Below, piece by piece: positions 26,044 to 35,085 of a stretch of DNA of 64,000 nt. The DNA is from Dyadobacter sp. NIV53. Its GTDB lineage: Bacteria; Bacteroidota; Bacteroidia; Cytophagales; Spirosomataceae. The notes below the pieces were generated by a model that was not told where the DNA came from, did not search any database, and saw only the letters and a list, made by a program, of their open reading frames with translations. Numbering within the stretch: the stretch's first letter is position 1; each line of letters opens with the position of its first letter. Location of the stretch: contig NZ_CP081299.1 in NCBI RefSeq assembly GCF_019711195.1, positions 1,426,001-1,490,000 of the forward strand, written 5' to 3'. Position numbers and translations under genes: made by a program.

Positions 26044-26613
26044 ATGCGCAAAGCTATATTTTTAGATAAAGACGGGACATTGGTAACCGATGTCCCGTAC
26101 AACATAAATCCGACTTTAGTGCAACTCGAAAAAGGAGTTTTAAGAGGGCTCTCTGCTTTGCAGCATGATGGTTATTTACTGGTCATCATTTCCAATCAGC
26201 CAGGCATCGCCATGGGTCTTTTTTCTGAAAATGATTTAAAAAACCTGATCATTTATTTAACAAACCTCTTTGCAGAATTTGGCATCAACATTGACGGGTT
26301 TTACTATTGCCCGCATAAGCCACTGAATGGAAAGGAAGTAAAAAGCGGTTGCAAATGCCGTAAACCTGAGCCTGGACTGATTTTACAGGCAGCCAGGGAT
26401 CTGGAAATTGATGTAAAGAAATCCTGGATGATTGGTGATATACTGAACGATGTGGAAGCAGGTTCGCGGGCCGGTTGCCGTACTATCCTGATTAACAATG
26501 GAAATGAAACGGAATGGGAAATGAACATAGACAGGACTCCAACTTATCTTGCCTACGATTTCCTTGACGCATCCTATTATATCCGTAATAAAACAATGGT
26601 TAAAAATGGATAG
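26044..26613 (+). CDS. gmhB: D-glycero-D-manno-heptose-1,7-bisphosphate 7-phosphatase (GmhB-like)
   Basis: The 189-aa HAD-IIIA phosphatase has motif I FLDKDGTL at residues 6-13, motif II VIISNQPGIAMG near 48, the zinc-site region YYCPHKP....GCKCRKPEPG near 87-112 and motif IV MIGDILNDVEAG near 129. GmhB removes the 7-phosphate in ADP-heptose synthesis. Two GT9 heptosyltransferase-like genes flank it within the locus, consistent with heptose supply for the lipopolysaccharide core. Its last codons overlap the next gene start by 8 nt. Confidence 0.88.
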   Translation: MRKAIFLDKDGTLVTDVPYNINPTLVQLEKGVLRGLSALQHDGYLLVIISNQPGIAMGLFSENDLKNLIIYLTNLFAEFGINIDGFYYCPHKPLNGKEVKSGCKCRKPEPGLILQAARDLEIDVKKSWMIGDILNDVEAGSRAGCRTILINNGNETEWEMNIDRTPTYLAYDFLDASYYIRNKTMVKNG

Positions 26614-27724
26614 CTGGAAAGATTGCAAAAATATACTTTGTATCAGGGCTGATAACATGGGAGACCTTATAATGACAACTCCTGCTTTCCGGGCATTAAA
26701 AGAAACATTGGGTTGCCGGATTACTTTACTTACATCTAAAGCGGGCGGTCTGATCACAAATAATCTCGAAAATATTGATGATGTAATCATACAGGATTTA
26801 CCCTGGGTGAAAAGCAATGCCAATAATATATCTGCTGAATTACTGTTATTAGCTGAACAGCTTAGAGCAGAAAAATACGATGCTGCCATCATTTTCACAG
26901 TTTATAGCCAGAGTGCTTTACCCTCTGCGGTACTTGCGTACATGGCGGGCATCCCCAAACGTTTATCTTATGCAAGGGAAAATCCATATGAACTTTTAAC
27001 AGATTGGTTGCCTGACCGCGAGCCATACGATTTTATCCAGCATCAGGTAGAACGTGACCTTGCTTTGGTTGCACACATTGCTGCCTTTCCTTCATGCGAT
27101 TTGTTGAAGGTGCTATATGAAAGTAAAAGCCTCGTTTCAATTAATAAAAAACTGTCTGATTTAGGTATTGAACCAACACAATCCTGGATCATATTACATC
27201 CGGGCGTTTCAGAAGACAAAAGAAAGTATCCGGTTGCTTACTGGATTAAAACCGGACAGTTGTTAACGAAAAAATACAGGATCCCGTTGTTAATTACAGG
27301 TTCGGCATCGGAAAAAATATTGGCTGATGAAATTGCGTCCGGTATAGGTGGTCAGGCTTTTTCTATGGCTGGTAGTTTTTCTATGGACGAATTTATAGCG
27401 CTTATTGATAAGGCAAAATGTGTGGTATCAGTTAACACCAGTACCATTCATATTGCGGCCGCTACCCAGTCGCCGCTGGTTGTATTGTATGCACAAACCA
27501 ATCCGCAGCATACACCCTGGAAATCAAAACATGTGCTTTTACCATTTTCTGTGGAAGAAAATTTAAGAAGCAAAAATACCATTGTTCGCTTTGTCAGTGA
27601 GATGTATTATAAAGATACTATCCCCTATCCTGCTCCTGATATAGTTCTTAAAGCTATAGAGGAACTGATGGAACCTGTCGAAGCCGGTACTTTAAATAAA
27701 GAAGTTAGTTTGTCGGCAGCTTAA
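26606..27724 (+). CDS. Glycosyltransferase family 9 (heptosyltransferase-like)
   Basis: The product is about 372 aa and begins CKNILCIRADNMGDLIMTTPAFRALK, the GT9 N-terminal signature. The donor half has WIILHPGVSEDKRKYP near residue 190 and VSVNTSTIHIAAATQSPLVVLYAQTNP near 270. I take ATG 26606 as the start because it overlaps the gmhB stop and puts the signature at the N-terminus; the frame opens earlier at 26549 inside gmhB. It is the last gene of the rightward glycan operon. Confidence 0.88.
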   Translation: MDSWKDCKNILCIRADNMGDLIMTTPAFRALKETLGCRITLLTSKAGGLITNNLENIDDVIIQDLPWVKSNANNISAELLLLAEQLRAEKYDAAIIFTVYSQSALPSAVLAYMAGIPKRLSYARENPYELLTDWLPDREPYDFIQHQVERDLALVAHIAAFPSCDLLKVLYESKSLVSINKKLSDLGIEPTQSWIILHPGVSEDKRKYPVAYWIKTGQLLTKKYRIPLLITGSASEKILADEIASGIGGQAFSMAGSFSMDEFIALIDKAKCVVSVNTSTIHIAAATQSPLVVLYAQTNPQHTPWKSKHVLLPFSVEENLRSKNTIVRFVSEMYYKDTIPYPAPDIVLKAIEELMEPVEAGTLNKEVSLSAA

Positions 27725-27826
27725 CTTAAGAATTTCGATTAGAACATGGGAAAATCAGATGTAAAACGTGATTGAATTTAAAACATTTAGGGATTAAAAT
27801 CATTCAAAAACTAGGTCAAAATGACA

Positions 27827-28156
27827 TTATTTCTCAGCGTCTTTATTAGTTTTGTCATCATCTTTTCCAAATGCCTTTCTTAATTCGTCCTTTGCTTTTT
27901 CCAATAGGTTTTTTCGGGAATCGGATAAGTTTTTTCCTGCCCGGTTGATGTAAAAATTCAGGGCAGACATAGCGGACTGAAATGGTGTCCCCTTTCTGCG
28001 GTGACTTTTAACAGCCGAATTTTTCAGTGACCTGGCAATTTTTGCCGGGTCATCCGCTTTGAATATGTTGCTTTTCGTATCCATAGCATTGCTGGTCCGT
28101 ATTACTTGCGCCGACCATTTTCTGCCTGATTTACTCCTGTTTCCTGTTCGTGCCAT
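27827..28156 (-). CDS. DUF3175 protein
   Basis: The 109-aa basic protein shows the DUF3175 pattern: KWSAQVIRTSNAMD near residue 13, DDPAKIARSLKNSAVKSHRRKGTPFQSAMSALNFYINRAGKNL near 35-78 and LEKAKDELRKAFG at the end. Members are small cytoplasmic proteins of unknown function. They are often near stress genes, as here (DUF892 and YflT-like proteins lie within 6 kb). It is divergent from the 28287 gene across 130 nt. Confidence 0.88.
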   Translation of the reverse strand: MARTGNRSKSGRKWSAQVIRTSNAMDTKSNIFKADDPAKIARSLKNSAVKSHRRKGTPFQSAMSALNFYINRAGKNLSDSRKNLLEKAKDELRKAFGKDDDKTNKDAEK

Positions 28157-28286
28157 AATGATAAATTGAAAGAAGTTTGTATTAATCGATATAAAAAGAA
28201 TAATACCAGTGAAATCATATACTATTTCCCATCCGACCTCATTTAAGAAGTTCTAAAAGGCATGATTTTAGTAATCCCGCAAAATT

Positions 28287-28901
28287 ATGGACGAGAAAAA
28301 TTACACCGGAATTATCCCTGGCCATTCAGATGGACTTGTAATTACTTCACAAAGTACGGCGCAATTGAGCGATGAAGAATCCGCCAGGATTTTGTTTGAA
28401 AAAGCAAAAACCAGGTTACTGCTTGTGAACAACTGGCAGGAACTGGCAGGAGAATTCATGGCAGCATTTCAGATAACGGACGAAAATGGAACGGCAATTT
28501 CAGGACCGGTTCAAAAAGGTAATTATTTCAAAATAGATATACCCGGCCCAGGAACAAAAGCGGGAGAAGGTTATGATTGGGCTTTGGTTGAAGAAATTGA
28601 AGAATATAATTCTTTAAATACCGAAAGTATCGGAATCCGTGTAAGACCTGCTCCAAATCCAATAACGGACAATCCGGATATTGCTCATTTTTATTCTGAG
28701 GAATCAACCAGCACATTCACAGTTACGAGAGAATTCACCAAAGTAACCGCGGCTGTATATGACCGGAATACAAAACCCAACACCGATTCGGGCGGAATGA
28801 TGGATCATGTAAGAAATGTACTGGTAGGTATTGCAGGAATGTTCAGTTTCTCTAAAATCCAGTGGGAAAATTTTACCAATGGCTTGGTAAAAGATTTGTA
28901 A
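28287..28901 (+). CDS. Hypothetical soluble protein
   Basis: The 204-aa protein lacks a signal peptide or membrane segment. It begins MDEKNYTGIIPGHSDGLVITSQ and has a low-complexity-free middle with KIDIPGPGTKAGEGYDWALVEEIEE near 90-115. A Ser/Thr-rich strand (ESTSTFTVTREFTKV) comes before a hydrophobic stretch, VLVGIAGMFSF, near 180. I do not recognise a family. It lies alone on the plus strand between divergent DUF3175 and the SDR gene, in an apparent stress-related neighbourhood. Confidence 0.7.
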   Translation: MDEKNYTGIIPGHSDGLVITSQSTAQLSDEESARILFEKAKTRLLLVNNWQELAGEFMAAFQITDENGTAISGPVQKGNYFKIDIPGPGTKAGEGYDWALVEEIEEYNSLNTESIGIRVRPAPNPITDNPDIAHFYSEESTSTFTVTREFTKVTAAVYDRNTKPNTDSGGMMDHVRNVLVGIAGMFSFSKIQWENFTNGLVKDL

Positions 28902-29023
28902 AATAATTACCAGGCGGCCTTACAATTTGTATTTCAAAAACAAGATAAAGTACCTGCTTCTCGAGGCACACTATTTTATATTAATCATTGAAAAAACTTC
29001 ATTACAAAATTAAATTTCCAAAT

Positions 29024-29809
29024 ATGAAAAAGTATGCATTAATCACGGGTGCAACAAGTGGCATTGGTTACGAACTCGCAAAGATTTTTGTCCGGGAGCA
29101 ATACAACCTTGTACTTGTTTCGCGCGATCAGCAGGAACTGGATGCCAAGGCCGATGAATTCAGGCACCTTGGAGCGGAAGTTACTACCATTGCCAAAGAT
29201 TTGTTTAAGAAAGAAGATGCAATTTCATTGTATAACGATGTAAAAAGTAAAGGGATTGAAATTGAAGTATTAATTAATAATGCGGGTCAGGGCGTGTATG
29301 GCAAGTTTGAGGATACAGAAATTGAGAGAGAACTGGACATTATTGATCTGAATATTGCTTCTGTTGTAATTATCACCAAGAGCTTTCTGAAAGATATGAT
29401 AGCGAGAAATTCAGGAAAAATATTGAATCTGGCTTCAATTGCGAGTAAAACGCCTGGTCCATGGCAATCCGTTTACCACGGAACAAAGGCATTTGTACTG
29501 TCATTTACTGAGGCCATCAGGGAGGAATTGAAAGAAACCAATATTACGCTGACGGCTTTAATGCCTGGCGTTACCGATACTGACTTTTTCAATAAAGCAG
29601 ATATGCAGGAAAGTAAAGCAATACAGGATCCGGAGGCAATGGCTGATCCGGCCGATGTCGCAAAAGATGGTTATGAAGCGCTGATGGCCGGCAAGGATAA
29701 AGTCATTTCCGGATTCAAAAACAAAGTACAGATTGGCATAAGTAATATAATTCCTGATACTGTTTTAGCGCATCAGTTAAATGAGCAGCAAAAACCTGTT
29801 GATGAATAA
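29024..29809 (+). CDS. Short-chain dehydrogenase/reductase
   Basis: The product is about 261 aa. It has the NADP-binding glycine motif GATSGIGYEL at residues 8-17, NNAGQG near 84, catalytic Ser in LNLASIASKTPGP near 138 and YHGTK (Tyr-x3-Lys) near 150. I chose ATG 29024 (MKKYALITG) over a TTG-start extension at 28988 because SDRs begin at this point. The subgroup resembles DltE/YqjQ-type oxidoreductases. The substrate is unknown. Confidence 0.88.
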   Translation: MKKYALITGATSGIGYELAKIFVREQYNLVLVSRDQQELDAKADEFRHLGAEVTTIAKDLFKKEDAISLYNDVKSKGIEIEVLINNAGQGVYGKFEDTEIERELDIIDLNIASVVIITKSFLKDMIARNSGKILNLASIASKTPGPWQSVYHGTKAFVLSFTEAIREELKETNITLTALMPGVTDTDFFNKADMQESKAIQDPEAMADPADVAKDGYEALMAGKDKVISGFKNKVQIGISNIIPDTVLAHQLNEQQKPVDE

Positions 29810-29891
29810 TTTTTTACTTTTCATAAAGTAAAAACCAACGTATGAAATGACCCAAAAATCAGCTGACCTGATGCAGTTCACATTCCTGAAT

Positions 29892-29923
29892 CAGATTCTA
29901 CATTCACCAGAAAATAGAATCTG
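29892..29923 (+). terminator. Hairpin downstream of the SDR gene
   Basis: CAGATTCTA (29892-29900) pairs perfectly with TAGAATCTG (29915-29923) around a 14-nt loop, 80 nt after the SDR stop. The following bases are A-rich rather than a U-run, so intrinsic termination is uncertain. Confidence 0.35.
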
Positions 29924-30013
29924 AAAAATATAAACCTAAAAATCATTTCTGGCATGTTTTTATAATCACACCCAAAAATGTAATTCAATTATTAACATTT
30001 TAATTGGAAGATT

Positions 30014-30523
30014 ATGGAAAAGGAAATGAAAAATTCAAAATTTCACCAGCTGTTCGTAACAGAGTTAAAAGATATATACTGGGCAGAAAATGAGCTTGTT
30101 AATACCTTGTCGGAACTGGAAAAGGCTGCTACGTCCCAGGCTTTATCCATGGCTTTTAAAAAACACAGAGCACAGACTCAGGAACATGTAAACAGGCTGA
30201 CCAATGTATTCAGGTTACTTGAAGAGAAGGCCGATGGCAAGATTTGTGAAGCTATGAAAGGCCTGGTAAGGGAAGCAAGGGAGATCATTGCTGATACGGA
30301 TGCTGATACGATGGTGCGAGATGCAGCCTTAATTATTGCAGCACAAAAAATTGAACATTATGAAATTGCAACTTATGGCAGCCTGGCTACGCTTGCCAGA
30401 ATAATGGAACATATTGAAGTGGAACAGATTCTGGAAGCAACACTGGAAGAGGAAAAAATTACAGATGCTGATCTGACTGACCTGGCAGAAAGTTATATCA
30501 ACGAAAGAGCATCACAAGAATAA
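30014..30523 (+). CDS. DUF892 (YciE/YciF-type) ferritin-like protein
   Basis: The 169-aa all-helical protein contains FVTELKDIYWAENELVNTL near residue 13, KKHRAQTQEHVNRLTNVF near 47, KIEHYEIATYGSL near 112 and LEATLEEEKITDADLT near 143. The repeated Glu/His positions match the ferritin-like four-helix fold of YciF-type proteins, which may bind a di-iron site. The family is linked to stress responses; its biochemical role is not established. A single-gene transcript is likely. Confidence 0.9.
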   Translation: MEKEMKNSKFHQLFVTELKDIYWAENELVNTLSELEKAATSQALSMAFKKHRAQTQEHVNRLTNVFRLLEEKADGKICEAMKGLVREAREIIADTDADTMVRDAALIIAAQKIEHYEIATYGSLATLARIMEHIEVEQILEATLEEEKITDADLTDLAESYINERASQE

Positions 30524-30612
30524 TTATGTCAGGATAATAGCTGGGAAAACCGGTAGTCATTTATATGCTACCGGATTTTCTGCTGAATAAGCTTTTGACA
30601 AAAAACCTTTAT

Positions 30613-31608
30613 TCATTCATGTTTCAACACATAGCGGCCCGTTGCTTTTCCTGCTAATATATCATCAAGTTTTGGCACAAGTTCATTCAGTGTAATTTCC
30701 TGAATCATTTCTGTGAGGTGCAATGGTTTCCAATCGGAGGAAAGCGATTGCCATACTGATTTCCTTAAATCCATAGGTGCCTGTGCCGAATCTATGCCGG
30801 CCAGTGTTAGTCCTCTTAAAATAAACGGGAAAACTATGGTATTCAGTTCTGCCGAACCCACATTACCACAGCATGTTACGATGCCATTTTGCTTAACCGA
30901 TTTTAAAATACCGGATAAAATCGTGCCTCCGACATTATCAATACCGGCAGCAAAATCAGCAGACGACATAGGTTTGCTATTATATTTTTCAACAAAATCT
31001 TCGCGGTTTATAATCTGTTTTACACCCAGGACCGAAGTCAGAAACTGGTCTTCGTTTTTACCCGAAACTGCTGCAACGTCAAATCCCAGTTTTGCTAAAA
31101 TTGCCGCTGCCATACTTCCAACGCCGCCGGTTGCACCACTCACGACCACCTCACCATGATCAGGCCGTACTCCGGCACGGATAATTTTATCTATCGAAAG
31201 TCCCGCGGTAAGGCCGGCTGTACCCAGGCTCATTGCTTCCTTGGGCGATAATGCATCCGGCAATGGAATTACCCATTGCGCAGGAACGCTGATATACTGG
31301 CCAAAACCTCCCCATGTGTTCATACCCAGATCAAAACCTGTAACAAGTACAGAGGTTCCTTCGGGAAAATTTTCCTTGCTGGATTTTACCACAACTCCCG
31401 CAGCATCTATACCAGGCACGTGCGGGAATTTTCTTGTAACTCCTTTATTACCAGAGGCCGACAAAGCATCCTTATAATTTAGCGAAGAATAACTGACTTT
31501 GATAAGCACATCATTTTCTGGCAGGGCATCTGTACTTATTTCCTTAATTTCTTTGTGAAAGTTTCCCTCTGTCTGGCTTATCAGTAAAGCTTTGAATAAT
31601 CTGGTCAT
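30613..31608 (-). CDS. YhdH/AcuI-type quinone oxidoreductase-like (MDR family)
   Basis: The 331-aa MDR protein has LNYKDALSASGNKGV near residue 43 and PHVPGIDAAGVV near 63, with the nucleotide loop VVVSGATGGVGSMAA near 152. A late CCGNVGSAELNTIVFPFILRGLTLAGIDSA follows. These sequences match the YhdH/YhfP subgroup, which includes the NADPH-dependent acrylyl-CoA reductase AcuI. The zinc ligands of classic alcohol dehydrogenases are absent. The physiological substrate is not known. The stop of the CheB gene lies 66 nt upstream on the same strand. Confidence 0.88.
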   Translation of the reverse strand: MTRLFKALLISQTEGNFHKEIKEISTDALPENDVLIKVSYSSLNYKDALSASGNKGVTRKFPHVPGIDAAGVVVKSSKENFPEGTSVLVTGFDLGMNTWGGFGQYISVPAQWVIPLPDALSPKEAMSLGTAGLTAGLSIDKIIRAGVRPDHGEVVVSGATGGVGSMAAAILAKLGFDVAAVSGKNEDQFLTSVLGVKQIINREDFVEKYNSKPMSSADFAAGIDNVGGTILSGILKSVKQNGIVTCCGNVGSAELNTIVFPFILRGLTLAGIDSAQAPMDLRKSVWQSLSSDWKPLHLTEMIQEITLNELVPKLDDILAGKATGRYVLKHE

Positions 31609-31674
31609 GCTCTGGTTTTTGATAAATTAGAATTTACACTTTGCAATAAAGCATTTTTCAAACCAGATATCCCA

Positions 31675-32661
31675 TTATTCAAAAATAAATGCATGGAGCC
31701 TTTTGGCTTTTTCCCGAACAATTTCTGCCTTTTCATAGTATTCCTCAGCAAATGATACATTGCCATTTCTTTCAAAAGCATCGGCACTTTCTGTTAATGA
31801 TATTACAAGCTCCTCCATACTTTTGAGTGCTTCCCAAAGCCTGGATTCAACCGATTCGCTCAGCCCGCCAAGCAATGAACTTGAATGAAATGAATGCCCG
31901 GTATGGCATCGGTAACGGATCAGGTTTCCCTCGGTCAGCCGTATCAGTACACCTTTACATTCGGGGCAAGTTATTGGTGTGAATTCTCCCATATCCATAA
32001 CACCGCTTTCAAATGCATTATTCTGGGCTGCAATGTCAATTTCAATCTTCATTCTTTCCCGCTCGGGTGTAAATAAAGGTTCAGGCTCAGGAACCCTTCC
32101 TTCCACCAGCTCACTCAGTAATGGAGCAATACCGAATATCGGGACAACGTGATCTACCTTTACATATTCGAGCACATTCAACGGCATTGCGGGATAGGCA
32201 GCTTCCTCAGGTTCCTGTACCACGCACAATCCACCCAATCGCTTGATTGACCACATCCCGGAAGTTCCGTCGTCCAGCATACCGGTCAGCACTACCCCTA
32301 TGACACGCGATCCGAAATTATAAGCGGCGGATCGGAAAAGCGCATCTACAGATGGCCGGAAACGATTTTCCTTTGGACCCTTTTTAATGAGGATCCGGTC
32401 GCCTTCAATCAGCATATGACGATCCGGCGGAGCAATATAAATATACCCGCGTTGAATAGTTTCCCCGTCCGCTGGGTGTACCGTCGTAAGTTTTCCTTTA
32501 TAGGATAAAATTTCCGGCAGCATGCTGATGGAATCAGCAGAAATATGCTGTACTATAAAAACGGACGCATTAAAATTAACTGGTAAGGACGCCGCAATTT
32601 CTTTTAAGGCATTCACTCCGCCAGCTGAAGAACCAATCACAACGATATCTCGATTTTCCAT
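31675..32661 (-). CDS. Stand-alone CheB-type methylesterase with C-terminal extension
   Basis: The 328-aa protein starts with a CheB catalytic domain. The active-site Ser is in VIGSSAGGVNAL (residues 8-19), His is in VQHISADS near 39 and Asp is in LTGMLDDGTSG near 125. There is no receiver domain. A C-terminal extension carries a CPEC....CHTGH zinc-ribbon-like cluster (near 234-260) and helices. In chemotaxis CheB removes methyl groups from receptors; stand-alone forms in Bacteroidota often go with PAS kinases. No receptor genes are nearby. Two more CheB domains occur in this window. Confidence 0.88.
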   Translation of the reverse strand: MENRDIVVIGSSAGGVNALKEIAASLPVNFNASVFIVQHISADSISMLPEILSYKGKLTTVHPADGETIQRGYIYIAPPDRHMLIEGDRILIKKGPKENRFRPSVDALFRSAAYNFGSRVIGVVLTGMLDDGTSGMWSIKRLGGLCVVQEPEEAAYPAMPLNVLEYVKVDHVVPIFGIAPLLSELVEGRVPEPEPLFTPERERMKIEIDIAAQNNAFESGVMDMGEFTPITCPECKGVLIRLTEGNLIRYRCHTGHSFHSSSLLGGLSESVESRLWEALKSMEELVISLTESADAFERNGNVSFAEEYYEKAEIVREKAKRLHAFIFE

Positions 32662-32990
32662 ATTCGTTTCACCTCCCTAAGCAAATTGAATAGCTCTTTC
32701 TTCTACTTATAATATTATTTTAATTTTAAGAAACCCTGTAAATCATACCATTATTGTCATCCAATACCCGAAGTAAGCCATCATTAAGAACAGTATTTTA
32801 TTCGAAAAGGACCAAAACACACAGAGATTTACACATAAAAATTATTCCAGAAATAATAAAAAAATACCTTAAAATAGAATTTTATATTTTCTTTTCTAAG
32901 GTATTTCCCGAATGGTGTAACTACATTTTTCGAGTGACATTGATTACCTCAGCCGGTTATTTTTTAGATCCTGATTAGTAAAACTTTCAC
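32662..32990. other. Intergenic region, terminator only
   Basis: Besides the hairpin listed at 32853-32906, I see no gene. The promoter of the CheB gene is expected near 32.7 kb but no clear box was identified. Confidence 0.5.
32853..32906 (-). terminator. Rho-independent terminator after the YflT-like gene
   Basis: AAATACCTTA (32862-32871) and TAAGGTATTT (32897-32906) form a perfect 10-bp stem; a further AAAATA/TATTTT pairing can form inside the loop. Read leftward, the stem is followed by TTTTTTATTATTT. It lies 85 nt past the stop of the 32991-33542 gene. Confidence 0.75.
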
Positions 32991-33542
32991 CTAATCCAGT
33001 TCAGTATATCCGTCGTCCCCCAGAATATCATGGCCATTGTTTTCTTTAAAATCTTTCACAATGTCCCGTTTTTCCTGTTTATTTTTTGGGTCAACACTGA
33101 TGATAATTCCTCCTTCCTTCATACTTTCTCCGTATGAATCAGTGTGTTCATCCGGAATACGTGAATTGATATATGAACCGGCCGTTCTATCCGCCGGCAT
33201 CTCATTCGCACTTCCTGCTATTCTTTTAAACCAAGTATTGGAAATGGCAATACCCAGGCCAGGCAGGGAGATCATACTGGTGACGGAAATAATCGCTTCG
33301 GCAATAACAATCTTAGCTTTGTCCAATGCAGAATCAGGTTCCTTTTCCTCTTCCGTTCCTGCATCCACCAAAGATGGATTTTCGTAAATATTCAGTGTTT
33401 CGTCAGACATCAGCACTGAAATATCATCAGGCGTATGCCCTCGCCGGATCAGGGATTTATATGCTTTGTCAGCATCCTTTTTTGAGAAAAATACCGCTGA
33501 AACAGTGCCAGGCGAATTATATGATATTGCTGAACGATTCAT
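32991..33542 (-). CDS. YflT/GspM-like stress protein domain
   Basis: The 183-aa protein opens with a domain like the heat-induced YflT family: VSAVFFSKKDADKAYKSLIRRGHTPDDISVLMSD, residues 14-47. A short glycine-bearing hydrophobic segment follows (ISLPGLGIAISN near 92), then an ending with GGIIISVDPKNKQEKRDIVKDFKENNGHDIL that repeats the beta-alpha-beta pattern. Such proteins accompany general stress regulons. The function is unknown. It is followed by a terminator and preceded closely by the DUF2158-like gene on the same strand, so the two form an operon. Confidence 0.75.
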   Translation of the reverse strand: MNRSAISYNSPGTVSAVFFSKKDADKAYKSLIRRGHTPDDISVLMSDETLNIYENPSLVDAGTEEEKEPDSALDKAKIVIAEAIISVTSMISLPGLGIAISNTWFKRIAGSANEMPADRTAGSYINSRIPDEHTDSYGESMKEGGIIISVDPKNKQEKRDIVKDFKENNGHDILGDDGYTELD

Positions 33543-33551
33543 TAAATTGTG

Positions 33552-33821
33552 TTAATCAAGTGGTATTAAATCCGCTTCTTTAAAATTCTCCTCTATATTT
33601 TCACCTTCTTCATTTTTGTAACGGCAAAGTACTTCTCCTGTGAATCCAGACTCGTTTTCGTCATTACTGACCACAGTCATTCCCTTTGTGCCGTTTTTCA
33701 CTTTTACCCAGTCACCTTCTTTAAATTTTGGATCGTTCATAATTATAGATTTAGTTTTTGTTCTTTTTTTATTCTTTTTATCCTTCTTATCGTCTTTTGA
33801 AAATATTTTTTGTAAAAACAT
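33552..33821 (-). CDS. Small DUF2158/YodC-like protein
   Basis: The C-terminal 60 residues, from MNDPKFKEGDWVKVKNGTKG, resemble the SH3-like DUF2158 fold, with MTVVSND and GEVLCRYKNEEGE. The frame has two possible starts. ATG 33821 is preceded by an AGGAAGAG-like ribosome site and adds a lysine-rich leader of 27 residues. ATG 33740 gives the compact domain alone. I list the longer one because of the ribosome site. Its stop is 9 nt from the YflT-like gene start. Confidence 0.7.
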   Translation of the reverse strand: MFLQKIFSKDDKKDKKNKKRTKTKSIIMNDPKFKEGDWVKVKNGTKGMTVVSNDENESGFTGEVLCRYKNEEGENIEENFKEADLIPLD

Positions 33822-34229
33822 TTTCTTCTCTTCCTATTTGACCATTACAGGACCAATGCTGATCTCGCTGTCGATTGAAGATTGAAAATCAAGTATAAAT
33901 GCATTTTGTAAAACGTTGGTCAATGCCAGCCAAACATTGGTCTTGGGATTGTCCGGACTTCCCTTTTACATTATCCTTGCATGCGCCTGAAAAAAATCAT
34001 TCAGCTTGAACCAGGTTTGTATATTTCAACCCAGCCGGCATATGAAAAATGTGCACATTGGCCAACGGGCTTATTTTTCACTATATAGCCAGAATCCCTT
34101 TATAAATGAAAGCTGTTGATTTGATCGATTTAATTCCATTAACAGAAGTGTGGATATAGTGCAAACTGTACACGAAAAAAATTATACCATTACTTTCATT
34201 TAACAATAAATACGTCCTGATTAAAAATA
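33822..34229. other. Intergenic region, no gene seen
   Basis: About 400 nt of non-coding sequence lies between the small stress genes and the next terminator. I see no reading frame, tRNA or clear repeat. Confidence 0.5.
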
Positions 34230-34269
34230 TTAAATAAAAAAAGGTACTATGCTTTTCGCATAATACCTT
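34230..34269 (-). terminator. Rho-independent terminator after the LolA-like gene
   Basis: AAGGTA-c-TATGC (34241-34252) pairs with GCATA-a-TACCTT (34258-34269) around the loop TTTTC. On the minus strand the stem is followed by TTTTTATTTAAT. It lies 47 nt past the stop at 34316. Confidence 0.8.
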
Positions 34270-34315
34270 CTCAGCTAATAGATATACTCTACAAAAAAGA
34301 ACAAAATTTCAGTTC

Positions 34316-35032
34316 TTATTTTACAGGTTTTTTAAATAATGAATCGTCAACTTTACTGTTGAGCGTGATTTTGTTTGTGATCAATGACATCACCCCCATT
34401 TGGTCGTTACTGATATCCATGGCATTTGGAAACTTAATACCTTCCACATCTTTATAATCGAAAAGGCCGATTTCGGCTTCCTGTCCGTTTACATCAACTT
34501 TTAATTTGCTCAATAAATACGTATTGGCATCCAGGAACTGGTCAATAGCCTGACCATCCTTTGTTGTTACTTTCAAATGGAAAACGTCTTTTTTATCCAA
34601 TTTTTCTTTACCAACCAGCTCGACTTTATTCCCTTTTTCTTTGTAATTCACCAAAGAACCAAACGGATCGAGTTGTCCGATCTGTTGTTTCAGCTGATCC
34701 GCAGGCATATCCTGTGGTTCACCTGTTCCACCCATCATAGTCGGCAGTATCATCCACCCGGTAGTACCATCCACAACCTGCACCATCGAATTGCCCATGA
34801 CGGTGGATTCGGTACGCAGGTATTTTCCTACTACAAGAATGGTTTTACTCGGGATCTCCATTCCCTGTATAGCCATAGAACGTTCTGTCACAATGGTTGT
34901 TATAGCGCTTATTTTATCAAGGCCACCCAATGCGGCAACGTGTTTGTCCACAATTTCATCGACAGTCTGCGCATAGGCAGAAACTGAAACGAATGCCGCG
35001 AAAAGGGTAACGAATAGTCTGTTTGTTTTCAT
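34316..35032 (-). CDS. Periplasmic LolA/LppX-fold-like protein
   Basis: The 238-aa protein has a cleavable signal peptide (MKTNRLFVTLFAAFVSVSAYAQ). A domain of repeated amphipathic beta strands follows: VDEIVDKHVAALGGLDKISAITTIVTERSM near 24-53, GTTGWMILPTMMGG near 89 and DVFHLKVTTKDGQAIDQFLDANTYLL near 150. This pattern matches outer-membrane lipoprotein-sorting-like proteins of Bacteroidota. No lipid cargo is known. A promoter-like box lies just upstream and a terminator just downstream, so it is a single-gene unit. Confidence 0.8.
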   Translation of the reverse strand: MKTNRLFVTLFAAFVSVSAYAQTVDEIVDKHVAALGGLDKISAITTIVTERSMAIQGMEIPSKTILVVGKYLRTESTVMGNSMVQVVDGTTGWMILPTMMGGTGEPQDMPADQLKQQIGQLDPFGSLVNYKEKGNKVELVGKEKLDKKDVFHLKVTTKDGQAIDQFLDANTYLLSKLKVDVNGQEAEIGLFDYKDVEGIKFPNAMDISNDQMGVMSLITNKITLNSKVDDSLFKKPVK

Positions 35033-35063
35033 TTTAAGGTATAATTAAGTTAGTCTGTTTGCT

Positions 35064-35071
35064 CAAATGTA
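35064..35071 (-). promoter_or_regulatory. Candidate Bacteroidota -7 box for the LolA-like gene
   Basis: On the minus strand the bases read TACATTTG, matching TAnnTTTG, about 32 nt before the ATG at 35032. A TTG at the expected -33 distance is not clear, so this is tentative. Confidence 0.35.
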
Positions 35072-35085
35072 ATTATTTTCAAATA